Source: Bradyrhizobium hereditatis
GTDB lineage: Bacteria; Pseudomonadota; Alphaproteobacteria; Rhizobiales; Xanthobacteraceae
Assembly (NCBI RefSeq): GCF_020329435.1
Contig: NZ_JAGKJK010000021.1
Location: 39,296 to 103,295 of the forward strand
Reading direction: 5' to 3'
Length of the DNA stretch: 64,000 nucleotides
The notes beneath the pieces were generated by a model. The model saw only the letters and a list, made by a program, of their open reading frames with translations. It was not told the DNA's origin and did no database searches. Of the stretch, positions 7,198 through 16,300 are shown one piece after another (the first letter of the stretch is position 1; each line of letters opens with the position of its first letter). The translations under genes and the position numbers were made by a program.

Positions 7198-8484
7198 TCA
7201 CAGCAGCCGGAGCAGATATTCGAGGGTGTAAAGCGCCAGCCCTGCAAGCCCGCCGATCAGCGATCCGTTGAAGCGGATGTATTGCAGGTCGCGGCCGATG
7301 TTGATTTCGATCAGCGAGATCAACTGCCCCATGTCCCAGGATTTCACTTGGTCGGAGATGAAGGTGGAAACGCCGCTCTTCTGTTCGGCGATCACGGTTC
7401 GCAGCACGGCGACGAGGCCCTGGTTGATTTCGGCGCGCATTTCGGCATCGCCCGCCAGCGCCTCGCCCGCGTCCATGAATACGCGCACGAGATATTGATG
7501 CAGCACCTGGATTTCGCCCGAGGCGCTGCGCTCGAAAAACGAGCGCGTGTTCTCCCAGATGTGGCGCGCAAGGTTGGCCAGTTCGGGGCGCGCCAGGAGA
7601 TCGCGCTTCAAGCCGGCGATGCGCTCGGCGTAAATGGGATCGCTGTCGAGCCGATCGACGAAGGTCAGTATCATGCGATCGAATTCGCCGCGGAACGGAT
7701 GCTTAGGATCGCTACGGACTTCCTCGAAGAAGGCGGTGGCGGAAGCGACGATCTTGTTCACGAGAAACTTGTCGGCGCGATAGAGCTTTAAAAGCGTCGG
7801 CAGTTCGTTGCGGATCTTCTCGCGGATCATGGCCATCGTTTCGGCCTGCGTCATCATCTCATGCACCCCGCGCAGGAGATCGTCGAGCAGGCCCTTATGG
7901 CGGCCCTCCATCACGAACTCACGCAAGGTGCCGGCGGCAAGCGGCGCGAGATCGATCGCCATCAATTGCGCCCTGATCCGGCGGCTGACGAAAGTCATCA
8001 GCCCGGAGTTCTCGGTCGCGGCCACCGCTTCGGGCAACAGCCGCAGCGCAAAGCGCGCGAGATCCTCGCTGCGCTTGCGGTCGCGCAGCCAGTCGGCGAT
8101 GAACGAGCCGAAATCGATCTGCCGCAACTTGGCTTCGACCGGCGCCGCTTCGAGGAAATGCACTTCGATGAATTGGCCGAGCTTGTCGGCGATGCGATGC
8201 TGGTTGCTCTGGATGATCGCAGTGTGCGGGATCGGCAGTCCCAACGGGCGTTTGAACAGCGCCACCACGGCGTACCAATCGGCAAGGCCGCCGATGGTGG
8301 CAGCTTCGGCAAAGGCTGCGATGAAGCCGAACACGGGATGCAGCGGCAGCATCGCCCTTGCGGCGAGGAAGATCGCAAACGTCGCCATCAGTACTGAGGT
8401 CGCCAACAGCTTCACGCGCCGCAGTTCGGCGGCGCGCGCGGTGTCGCCGGGAGTGTCGATGGCGAAGGTGGCCGGAAGGGGCAT
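7198..8484 (-). CDS. DUF445 family membrane protein
   Basis: A protein of about 428 aa of the DUF445 (YjiN/YheB) family, function unknown. One hydrophobic segment lies near the N-terminus (LLATSVLMATFAIFLAARA) and a second follows with the family signature GGLADWYAVVALFKRPLGL. A long, mostly helical middle precedes a C-terminal hydrophobic segment (GGLAGLALYTLEYLL). I chose the ATG at 8484 (MPLPATFAID). A longer start at 8514 would begin inside a family B repeat, and neither start has a strong Shine-Dalgarno. Family certain, role unknown. Confidence 0.85.
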   Translation of the reverse strand: MPLPATFAIDTPGDTARAAELRRVKLLATSVLMATFAIFLAARAMLPLHPVFGFIAAFAEAATIGGLADWYAVVALFKRPLGLPIPHTAIIQSNQHRIADKLGQFIEVHFLEAAPVEAKLRQIDFGSFIADWLRDRKRSEDLARFALRLLPEAVAATENSGLMTFVSRRIRAQLMAIDLAPLAAGTLREFVMEGRHKGLLDDLLRGVHEMMTQAETMAMIREKIRNELPTLLKLYRADKFLVNKIVASATAFFEEVRSDPKHPFRGEFDRMILTFVDRLDSDPIYAERIAGLKRDLLARPELANLARHIWENTRSFFERSASGEIQVLHQYLVRVFMDAGEALAGDAEMRAEINQGLVAVLRTVIAEQKSGVSTFISDQVKSWDMGQLISLIEINIGRDLQYIRFNGSLIGGLAGLALYTLEYLLRLL

Positions 8485-8505
8485 GAGGGCTTTCGAGTGG
8501 ACGAC

Positions 8506-8610
8506 GACCCTCATCCTGAGGAGCCGCGAAGCGGCGTCTCGAAGGATGAAGGCCCCATCGTGGCCTCATGGTTCGAGACGGCGCAAGAGCGCCTCCTCAC
8601 CACGAGGGTC
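8506..8610. repeat. Palindromic repeat, family B, copy 2
   Basis: Full element from GACCCTCATCCTGAGGAG to CTCCTCACCACGAGGGTC, with inner GTCTCGAAGGATGA and the GGTTCGAGACGGCG partner. It lies between the phasin terminator and the DUF445 gene and overlaps the longest possible reading of the latter. Confidence 0.9.
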
Positions 8611-8634
8611 CAGATTGATCTATGCCGAGACTGG

Positions 8635-8665
8635 ACAAAAAGAAGGCCCGCATCAGCGGGCCTTC
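8635..8665 (-). terminator. Intrinsic terminator of the phasin gene
   Basis: On the minus strand, GAAGGCCCGC (8665-8656) pairs perfectly with GCGGGCCTTC (8651-8642) around a 4-nt loop and is followed by TTTTTGT. It starts 29 bp after the phasin stop codon. Confidence 0.9.
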
Positions 8666-8693
8666 GCAACGGCAGTAGTCAGACAGATCGCGA

Positions 8694-9170
8694 TCAGGCA
8701 GTCTTGGAATAGACCTTGGCGAAGTTGTCCTGCGCAGTCTTGGCGCTGTCGGCGACGAGCTTGCCAAGATACTCGGTGGTGGCCTTCGCCCGCGAGACGA
8801 ACACTTCGCCACGCGCGCGGACCAGGTCCGACTGGATCTGGGCGGCTTCGCTCAGCGACTTGGCCGAAGCGAGCTTGTCGATGCCGGCAAAGAACGCTTC
8901 CGCGTCCTGATAAAGCGCCTGCTGGATGTTGCGGCTGATCTTGGCGGCCTCGGAAACCGAACCGGCGACGGCGGTCTCGATCGCGGCGGTGACCTTCTCG
9001 GAGCCGGCATAGGCGTCGGCAGCGCGCTCCTTGGCGGTCTCGGCCTGCTTCTTCACGAACTCACGGGCAGCTTCCGGAACTTCCAGGTTCTGGAGCTTGG
9101 TAAACGCTTCGGTGACGGGCGCGAAGGCTTCCTTAACCGTATTCAGCATGGAATTGGTATCGGTTGTCAT
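8694..9170 (-). CDS. Phasin (PHA granule-associated protein)
   Basis: A small helical, Ala-rich protein of 158 aa of the phasin_2 family. Such proteins coat polyhydroxyalkanoate granules. Typical traits are the absence of cysteine, long amphipathic helices, and a run of Ala/Lys/Glu-rich segments such as KKQAETAKERAADAYAGSEK and SRAKATTEYLGKLVADSAK. The start ATG at 9170 (MTTDTNSML) has GGAGAG 7 nt upstream; the longer reading to 9200 lacks this. The gene stands alone, with its own terminator and two palindromes upstream. A PHA synthase operon lies just beyond the next gene. Confidence 0.88.
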   Translation of the reverse strand: MTTDTNSMLNTVKEAFAPVTEAFTKLQNLEVPEAAREFVKKQAETAKERAADAYAGSEKVTAAIETAVAGSVSEAAKISRNIQQALYQDAEAFFAGIDKLASAKSLSEAAQIQSDLVRARGEVFVSRAKATTEYLGKLVADSAKTAQDNFAKVYSKTA

Positions 9171-9258
9171 TGGGGTCTCTCCATCCTCAGGTTTGAGCAA
9201 CGGGGCTCACCCCGTCCGCATTGGCCCGGGGCAGAAGTGTTGTGCCATAGTTAATGGT

Positions 9259-9303
9259 GCGGCGCAACATTCATGTTGCGCCGCGATATCACGAATTCGT
9301 GAT
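9259..9303. promoter_or_regulatory. Two adjacent perfect palindromes upstream of the phasin gene
   Basis: GCGGCGCAACAT and ATGTTGCGCCGC form a perfect 12-bp inverted repeat with a 2-nt spacer (9259-9284). Four bases later comes a perfect 16-bp palindrome, ATCACGAATTCGTGAT (9288-9303). They lie about 90-130 bp upstream of the phasin start, with no T-run. The TGC/GCA content (TGCGGCGCA at 9258-9266) resembles the TGC-rich dyads known for PhaR regulators of phasin genes. That link is an inference. Confidence 0.55.
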
Positions 9304-9406
9304 CAGCCTAATGGATGAGCGGTTCGCCCAGAGAACCGGCAAAGTTCCACCTCAGGAGCCGGCCCGTCCACTTTGCATGGGGTTGTTTTCGCGATTTTGC
9401 GCCTGG

Positions 9407-10000
9407 CTAGTGCTGGACCGCCCCGGGAACCCCATAGGCCTCGAGCTGCGCCCGGACCTGTGCCACATTGTGCCCGAGCACGACGATGTCGTGCTTCTTG
9501 CCGTCGACGTCCCGGACATGGTCGCGCAACAGGGCCTCGGCCCTGAAACCGAGGCTTTCGAACAGAGCGATCGCCGCCTGCTGGTCGACCGTCATCTGGA
9601 CCGATAGCTTTTCCAGGCCGGCGCCAAGCGCCAGTGCAAAGGTCTCCTGGGATAGCGCCCGGCCGACCCCCTGCCCGCGAACATCCAGCGACACCACCAT
9701 GCGGATCTCGCCGACATGGGGCGACCAGGAATGCGGATCGCGCACCAGCGTACCGCAGCCGACCACCGTCTCGTTCTTCACCGCCAGCAGGCTGACGATG
9801 GCGCCGCGCTCGATCTCGTTGATCCAGGCCGACAGTACCTTTGGCTGGCTGATGTTGCGCGGCAGGAACAAGAGATCATGGGTCGGGAGCTTTTGCGCGA
9901 ACGCCAGCACTGCGGCCTCGTCGGCACGGCCCATCAGACGGAATTCGATATCGCCGGCGTCGGTCTTGACGTGGCAGGGATAGGAACGTGTTTCGCTCAT
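9407..10000 (-). CDS. GNAT family N-acetyltransferase in the PHA synthase operon
   Basis: A 197-aa acetyltransferase of the GNAT fold. The acetyl-CoA binding motif A is seen as VSLDVRGQGVGRAL, and the preceding beta-strand pair (GCGTLV, GEIRMVV) and the C-terminal motif B region (ALFESLGFRAEALL) are normal. Its ATG overlaps the stop codon of phaC (ATGA), so it is translationally coupled to the synthase gene. Substrate unknown. The coupling suggests a role linked to granule or synthase function, for example modification of the synthase, but nothing in the sequence shows this. Confidence 0.85.
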   Translation of the reverse strand: MSETRSYPCHVKTDAGDIEFRLMGRADEAAVLAFAQKLPTHDLLFLPRNISQPKVLSAWINEIERGAIVSLLAVKNETVVGCGTLVRDPHSWSPHVGEIRMVVSLDVRGQGVGRALSQETFALALGAGLEKLSVQMTVDQQAAIALFESLGFRAEALLRDHVRDVDGKKHDIVVLGHNVAQVRAQLEAYGVPGAVQH

Positions 10001-11079
10001 GTTGATCTCTTACCTAGCCAGGAATCCAGTTTCGGCCACAGCCGCTTGATCGCATTGGCGCCGGCGACGACGCTGACGTGACCGCCCTTGAGGATCACCT
10101 CTTCCTTGTCTTCGGAGCCGATCTTGGTGATCAGATGCTTTGCCGCATCATACGGCACGATGTGATCGTGCTCAGCGACCGCGTGCAGGATCGGCACCTT
10201 TATGTTCGCAAGCTTCGCCTCGCGCCCGCCGACCGTCATGGTGTCGTTGTAGAGCTTGTTGTCCCACATCAGGTCCTTGGTAATGGCGCGAAAGTACTCT
10301 CCGGCCAGCGGCAAGGTGTCTGTGCCCCAGCGATCCATCATCCGGTAAGCCTTGACGTATTCGTCGTTCCAGATGTTTTCCCAGAGCTGTACCTGGCTCG
10401 CGACCCGCGAGGCCGGTCGCAACATCTCGAACGACTGCAGGATCAGTTCGGGCGGCATGTTGCCGGTGGTGTCGATCAGGCGGTCGACATCGAAATAGCG
10501 CCGGTCGGCGAAGTTCGAGAACAGCTTCATCTCGCGGAAGTCGATCGGCGTGGTGAAGCAGATCAGGTTCTTCATCGGGCCGTCGTGGAAGATCGAGCCG
10601 TACAGCAGCGACAGCACGCCGCCGAAGCAATAGCCGATGATGCTGACGTCCTTCTCGCCGGAATCCTGCTGCACGCGGCGGACGCAATCCGGAATGAAAT
10701 CGAGGACGTAGTCTTCCATCCGCAAGGACTTCTCTTCCGGCTTCGGCGCAGTCCAGTCCAGCATGTAGACGTCGTAGCCGCGCTTTAAGAGAAATTCGAT
10801 GAAGCTCTGACCGGGCACCATGTCGAGGATGTAGCCGCGATTGGTGGTGGCCATCACGATCAGTATCGGCACGCGGTAGATTTCATTCGCGATCGGCCGA
10901 TAGTGATAGAGGTTCATGGTGCCGCGAACGGCCAGGATATCCTTCGGTGTCGAGCCGAGCGAGGGACCGGAGGTGGAGAAATATTCGACGCCCTTGATGC
11001 TGCGCTGGATGGCGCGCTGTACTTCGGACTGGACCCGCTCCGAGATGGAGGCAAAATCGAGACCCGTGGGAGCGTTCAT
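9997..11079 (-). CDS. phaC: Poly(3-hydroxyalkanoate) synthase, class III/IV-like catalytic subunit
   Basis: Polymerises (R)-3-hydroxyacyl-CoA into PHA. At 360 aa it has the short length of class III/IV PhaC subunits rather than the roughly 600 aa of class I, which is usual in rhizobia. The lipase-like box is GYCFGG with Cys151 as the expected nucleophile. The expected Asp is in AEHDHIVPYD and the His in KGGHVSVVAG. Its start overlaps the end of a small PhaE-like gene (ATGA), as in two-subunit synthases, and its end overlaps the GNAT gene. Activity is expected to need the partner subunit. Confidence 0.88.
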   Translation of the reverse strand: MNAPTGLDFASISERVQSEVQRAIQRSIKGVEYFSTSGPSLGSTPKDILAVRGTMNLYHYRPIANEIYRVPILIVMATTNRGYILDMVPGQSFIEFLLKRGYDVYMLDWTAPKPEEKSLRMEDYVLDFIPDCVRRVQQDSGEKDVSIIGYCFGGVLSLLYGSIFHDGPMKNLICFTTPIDFREMKLFSNFADRRYFDVDRLIDTTGNMPPELILQSFEMLRPASRVASQVQLWENIWNDEYVKAYRMMDRWGTDTLPLAGEYFRAITKDLMWDNKLYNDTMTVGGREAKLANIKVPILHAVAEHDHIVPYDAAKHLITKIGSEDKEEVILKGGHVSVVAGANAIKRLWPKLDSWLGKRST

Positions 11080-11456
11080 TTCTGCTCTCCCTCCGAGGGC
11101 GGGCGCTTGGTGCGCGGCGGACGCGGGGTCCCATAACCGCTGTCCGGCGCCAGCGAGTTATGGTGCACCTGCTGCAACAGCGCCTTGATCTCGTTGAGCT
11201 GGCCCTCGATGTTCTGCAGCCGCTCGGCCATGCCGACCAGTTGCGCCCGGCTCGGCAGGTTCATCGCGAGCAGATATTTCTCCATGAGCTCGCCGAGCTG
11301 CTTCTGCGCGCCCGCGGTGGCGCCGCCGACCTGATTCATCATTTTGGAAAATTCGGGCGACGCCATCGCCTGGTTGGCAAAGGAGTTGAACCCCTTTTCC
11401 ATCTCCCCGATCATGGTCTGCCAGATCACGGCAGGATCATTGCCTTTGTCGGCCAT
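11076..11456 (-). CDS. Small PhaE/PhaR-like subunit of the PHA synthase
   Basis: A 126-aa helical protein directly upstream of, and overlapping, phaC. It carries the region expected of PhaE-type subunits: MNLPSRAQLVGMAERLQNIE followed by LNEIKALLQQ, a motif shared by class III PhaE and class IV PhaR partners. It is much shorter than PhaE of Allochromatium (about 40 kDa) and closer to, or below, PhaR size. The C-terminal tail is rich in Pro, Arg and Lys. Function as partner subunit is inferred from motif and position. Confidence 0.72.
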   Translation of the reverse strand: MADKGNDPAVIWQTMIGEMEKGFNSFANQAMASPEFSKMMNQVGGATAGAQKQLGELMEKYLLAMNLPSRAQLVGMAERLQNIEGQLNEIKALLQQVHHNSLAPDSGYGTPRPPRTKRPPSEGEQK

Positions 11457-11620
11457 CGGCGCCCTCTCCCTTAACGGTTACGAGCGCTTGCCACGCTTCG
11501 CTTTGATTACCCATACCACACCGTTGCGGCGGGCCGGTCAACCGCTGCCAAGCCTTCTGCGGTGCGGGAAACCGTGCCATAGTTACTCAAAGCTCAGGTC
11601 ACCTTAAGGGAAGACACGCG

Positions 11621-12535
11621 ATGCTCGCCCATCAGCCGCCACAGATCGCTCGCGCCAACGGCATCGATATCTGCTACGAAATTTTTGGTGATCCCTCCGC
11701 GGAACCGCTGCTCCTGATCATGGGACTTGGCGCCCAGATGATCCATTGGGAGGACGACTTTTGCCGCCAGCTCGCCGCGCGCGGCTTTCGCGTCATCCGC
11801 TTCGACAACCGCGACATCGGCAAATCCTCCCACTTTTCCGGCGGCAAGCGCCTGACCGCGTTCGAACTGCTGAGACAGCGCTTCCTGAAGATTCCGGTTG
11901 CGTCGAGCTATAAGGTGATCGACATGGCCAAGGACACGGTCGGGCTGATGGACGTGCTCGGCATTAAATCCGCGCACCTCGTTGGCGCGTCGATGGGCGG
12001 CATGATTGCGCAGGAAGTTGCGATCGCCTTCCCGCAGCGGGTGCGTTCGCTGACCTCGATCATGTCGACGACAGGCAATCCCAAAATCCCGCCGCCGACG
12101 CGCGAGGCCACTGCCGTGCTGATGGCGCCGCCGCCGCGCACCAAGGAAGAATATTTCGAGCGGTTCGCCAAAACCTGGAAGGTGCTGCGCGTCGGCTCGT
12201 TCCCCGAGGACGAGGCGCTCGACCCGGCGCGCGCGGCGCGTACCTGGGAGCGCGGCCTCAATCCGGCCGGCGTCGCACGGCAGTTGCGCGCGGTGCTGGC
12301 TTCCGGCAGCCGCAAGCAACGGCTGGCTCAGGTGAAGGTGCCAACGCTGGTCATCCACGGCACGGTCGATCCCCTGGTGCGCCCCGAAGGCGGCAAGGAC
12401 ACTGCAGCCTCGATACCCGGCGCAAAGCTCCTGATGATCGAAGGCATGGGCCACGCCCTGCCGATTCCGATGTGGCCGCAGATCATCGACGCCATCGACA
12501 AGCACGCGCATGGCGCTGCGGCAAAGGCGGCGTAG
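11621..12535 (+). CDS. Alpha/beta hydrolase
   Basis: A 304-aa alpha/beta-hydrolase. The oxyanion region is LIMGLGAQ, the nucleophile elbow GASMGG, the acid probably in VIHGTVDPLV and the histidine in IEGMGHALP. It begins with RANGIDICYEIFGDPSAEP, common in esterase or lactonase-like members. AAGGGAAG precedes the ATG. The gene is divergent from the phaE-like gene (164 bp apart) and convergent with the next gene (14 bp). Substrate unknown. Confidence 0.83.
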   Translation: MLAHQPPQIARANGIDICYEIFGDPSAEPLLLIMGLGAQMIHWEDDFCRQLAARGFRVIRFDNRDIGKSSHFSGGKRLTAFELLRQRFLKIPVASSYKVIDMAKDTVGLMDVLGIKSAHLVGASMGGMIAQEVAIAFPQRVRSLTSIMSTTGNPKIPPPTREATAVLMAPPPRTKEEYFERFAKTWKVLRVGSFPEDEALDPARAARTWERGLNPAGVARQLRAVLASGSRKQRLAQVKVPTLVIHGTVDPLVRPEGGKDTAASIPGAKLLMIEGMGHALPIPMWPQIIDAIDKHAHGAAAKAA

Positions 12536-12549
12536 GCGCTCCATCCGGT

Positions 12550-13224
12550 CTACGCCTTACTTGCGATCCAGATGATGTGGCGCACGCCGCGGCCTTTGCC
12601 GGTGGCGCGGATGTTGATTTCGTTGACGTCGAAGCCCGCGCTGCCAAGGCGTTTTGCGAATGCGGGATTGGGTCCGGATGACCAGACCGCCAAAACGCCG
12701 CCGGGGCGCAACGCCATTCGCGCTGCGTTCAATCCGGTCGAGCTATAGAGCGCATCGTTGCCCTTGCGCGTCAGTCCCTCCGGGCCGTTGTCGACGTCGA
12801 GCAGAATGGCGTCTAATTTTGACCGGTGCGAGCGGATGATTTCGGCGACATCGGCCTCGCGAACGGTCACGCGCGGATCATTCAGGCTATCACCAAAAAT
12901 TTCCGCCATCGGGCCGCGCGCCCAGGCCACGACGGCCGGCACTAGTTCCGCCACCATGATCCTGGCCTTGCTGCCGAGCACGGCAAGCGCCGCGCGCAAG
13001 GTAAAGCCCATGCCGAGGCCGCCAATGAGCATGTGCGGGCTTGCGACCTTCTCGATTCTTTTCGCAGCGAGCGTAGCCAGCGCTTCTTCCGAGCCGGACA
13101 GACGGCTGTTCATCAGCTCGTTGCTGCCGAGCTTGATGGAGAACTCCTTGCCGCGGCGCATCAGGCGGAGTTCGTCGTCGGTGCCAGGAATGCGGGCGAT
13201 GTCGATCTTTTCCCAGGGAATCAT
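12550..13224 (-). CDS. Spermidine-synthase-like SAM-binding protein
   Basis: A 224-aa protein with a Rossmann-type methyltransferase core. The glycine-rich motif is GGLGMGFTL, followed by the acidic VAELVPAVV and the active-site-like LLDVDNGPEG. It belongs to the spermidine synthase-like group that lacks the N-terminal beta domain of true SpeE, so aminopropyl transfer cannot be assumed. The gene is isolated and convergent with the hydrolase gene. Precise function unknown. Confidence 0.75.
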   Translation of the reverse strand: MIPWEKIDIARIPGTDDELRLMRRGKEFSIKLGSNELMNSRLSGSEEALATLAAKRIEKVASPHMLIGGLGMGFTLRAALAVLGSKARIMVAELVPAVVAWARGPMAEIFGDSLNDPRVTVREADVAEIIRSHRSKLDAILLDVDNGPEGLTRKGNDALYSSTGLNAARMALRPGGVLAVWSSGPNPAFAKRLGSAGFDVNEINIRATGKGRGVRHIIWIASKA

Positions 13225-13260
13225 GCTGGGCTTTTAGCATGATCCGCCGACCCCACGCGC

Positions 13261-13375
13261 AGTCATCGTCCGGCTTGACCGGACGATCCAGTATCCCAGG
13301 GCCGCGGTTATTTGCGCGCTTCTTCACGACCGTCGCGGCGTACTGGGTCCCCCGCTTTCGCGGAGGAAGACAACG
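13261..13375. repeat. Palindromic repeat, family C, copy 1
   Basis: The element has GATCCAGTATCCC on one side and GTACTGGGTCCCCCGCTTTCGCGG on the other, with a CGTCCGGCTTGACCGGACG hairpin at its left. It ends just before the stop of the P450 gene. Related copies lie at 47267-47387, 49474-49596 and 57222-57323, with a half copy at 63685-63706. Confidence 0.75.
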
Positions 13376-13384
13376 GTGCGAGCC

Positions 13385-16300
13385 TTACCCGCCCGCCCAC
13401 ACATCCAGCACGTAGCGGTTCTTCGTGCCGAGATCGTCGATCCAGCGCAGGCCGGCATCGGCGCCCGCACCGGACTTCTCACGGTAGATCGCAACCAGCG
13501 CCGCCTTGACATCAGGCTCCATCCTGCCGCCATCGCCGCAGACATAGATGATCGCGCCCTCTTCGATCAGGCTCCAGACACGATCCTTCTGCGCGGCGAT
13601 CTGATGCTGCACATAGCTCTTCGGCCCGTCGCCGCGCGAGAACGCCGTATGCAGCTCAGTGATGTCGTCGGCGGCGAACGCCTTCAGCTCGTTGGCGTAG
13701 AGGAAATCCTGTTCGGGATGGCGGCAGCCGAAGAACAGCATCGCGGGGCCGAGTTTTGCTCCTTCCGCCTTCCGGTGCGCGCGTTCCTGCAGGAAGCCGC
13801 GGAACGGCGCGAGCCCGGTGCCCGGGCCGATCATGATCAGGGGTACCGACGGATCGTCCGGCAGGCGGAAGCCGGCCTTGGTCTCGCGCACCGTCGCATG
13901 CACGCTGTCGCCGACGCGGCGGCCGGCGAGATAGTTGGAGCACACGCCCTTGTAGATGCCGCGGCCAGAGCTTGCCGGCGCGTCGACCACACCGACGGTG
14001 ACGCTGCAACGCGCAGGGTCGATCGAAGGCGACGACGAGATCGAGTAATAGCGCGGCGCCAGCAGCGATAACATTTCCAGATAGGCGTGAAACGGCAATT
14101 CGCAGGCCGGATGTTCCTCCAGGAGATCGAACACCGATTTGCGCTTGGCCAGCACGTCCAAGCGATAAAGCTCCGTGGATGCGGCATCGTCGCCGACATA
14201 GGCGAGCAGCTTCGGCTTGGTGACGGGGCAGCGCGTGTGCTCCGACATGATCTGGATCTGCTTGCGGGTCGCGATCTGCTGCAGTTCGACGAACTCGGTC
14301 AATAGCCGCCCGACCGAGACGGCATCGCCGACCGGCAATTGCGCGCGGCGGCCTTCCGCGACCTGCAGCCGTATCTGATCAGCCGGCAGGAAGCCGAAGC
14401 GGCGCGCGACGGAATCGACCAGCGCCGGATCGTTGCGCGGGACGACGCTGAGATGGTCTCCGACGCGATAAGTGATCCCGGGCGGCAGTTGCACCTCGAT
14501 ATGTCGGGTCGAGCGTTCGGAAGGATTGGCACCGGCCTTGCTCTGCAACTCGGAATTGACCAGCACCTTCATCGGCGCGACGCCGCCCTGCGCCACGATG
14601 GTGTGAACCGCCGAGGGCGCCACCGGTTCGATGGAATAAAGCGGCGCGTCGTCGGCACTGCGAGCGAAGCCGGAATCGACACCAAGCTCCTTCATCGCCG
14701 CGGGCGCGGCAGCCGCGAACCATTTCTCGAACTGACCGTCGAGGTCGCTGCGGGCATCGCCCTCCCCGCGGGCATAGAGGCTGCGCGCGCCATGCGCCGC
14801 CAACTGCTCGTCGATTAGACGCGGCACGGATTGATAGGTCGCGGCCCAATCGCTGTTGCCGCAGCCGAACACAGCATAGCGGACCTTCGCGAACGCATCC
14901 TTCGGCAGGCCACTATCCAGCCATTTGACGAACTGCGTGGCGTTGTCGGGAGCCGCGCCGTTATAGGAGGCGCAGAAGATGAGAAGCGCACCCTCCTCCG
15001 GCAGCTTGCCGACATAATCGTCGAGTGCGCCGAGCCGGGTCTCGAAGCCGTTGACTTCGGCGAGATCGGCAACGCGCGTCGCCAACTCTTCCGCCGTGCC
15101 GAGGTTGGAGCCGTAGAGCACCAACAGCGGCGTGTTATGTCCGGGGCGGGTGCGGGCCTGCGGCGCCGCCGCGCCCGAGGCTGCTGCCGCCACCGCAGCG
15201 CGGCCGGCGAAGGCGCCATGGTCCTTGTCGGCGCGCGGCCGCACCTTGATCTTGAAGCCGTCGGGCTTCACCGTCAGCGTTTCCTTCAGATGCATCTGGT
15301 AGCGGTGCACGTCGATCAACTTGAAACGTTGCAGGATCATGCCGATCGCGAGCGCTGCTTCGTGCATCGCAAAGCCGCGGCCGATGCAGGCGCGCTGGCC
15401 GTTGCCGAACGGTTTCCAGGCATTGATCGGCCGCCTGGCCTCCGCCTCGCGGCTGAAATTTTCGGGATCGAACACGTCCGGGTTAGGGCCCCAGACGCTG
15501 GGATCGCGGTGCAGCGCCATCACCAGAACCGTGATGAAAGTGTTCTTCTTCAGCTTGTACTTGCCGCCCCCGATGGTCTCGTCTTGAAGCGGCGTGATGC
15601 CATAGGCCGGCGCCGGCGGCCACAACCGCAGCGCCTCCTTCAAAATTTGCGTGATGTAGGTGAGCTGCGTGACCTGCTGATAGGTAGGCTTGGCGTTGAT
15701 ATCGGGCCCGAGCACCCGGTCGACTTCCTCATACGCCTTCTTCAGCACCTCGGGATGCTTGAGCAATGCATAGATGGTGCATGAAAGGAGCCCGCTGGTC
15801 GTCTCGTGGCCTGCGATCAGGAATGTGTTGATCTGGTAGCGGATGTTGACGTCGTCGAGCTGCTCGCCGGTGACACGGTCGACGCCGGTCATCATGGCGC
15901 CGAGCATGTCCTTCTTGGCCTCAGCGGCGTCCGAATTGCCGCGGCGCTCGGCGATGATCTCGTCGACCATCTTGTTCATGAAGATGACGTCTTGGGCGAG
16001 CGTCTTGCGCCGCTTCTGCATCCAGAGATTTTCCAGCGGCAGGCCGCGGGTCATCATGATGGTCTCGAGCGAGCGCACCAGCGCTTCCACGAACGGGTGA
16101 TAGTCGCGGCGATAGAACGAATTGAAGCGGTAATCGAAGCCGCACAGCCCGATGGTGTCGAGCGTCAGCGCCGTCATGTCCTGCACGACGTCGATTTCTT
16201 CGTCGGGGTTAAGGCGCTCCCATTTCTTGACGAGCTGCTCGGCAATGTCGACCATGCTCGGGTGATAGGATTGCATCGCGCGGTTGCCGAACGGCTGCAG

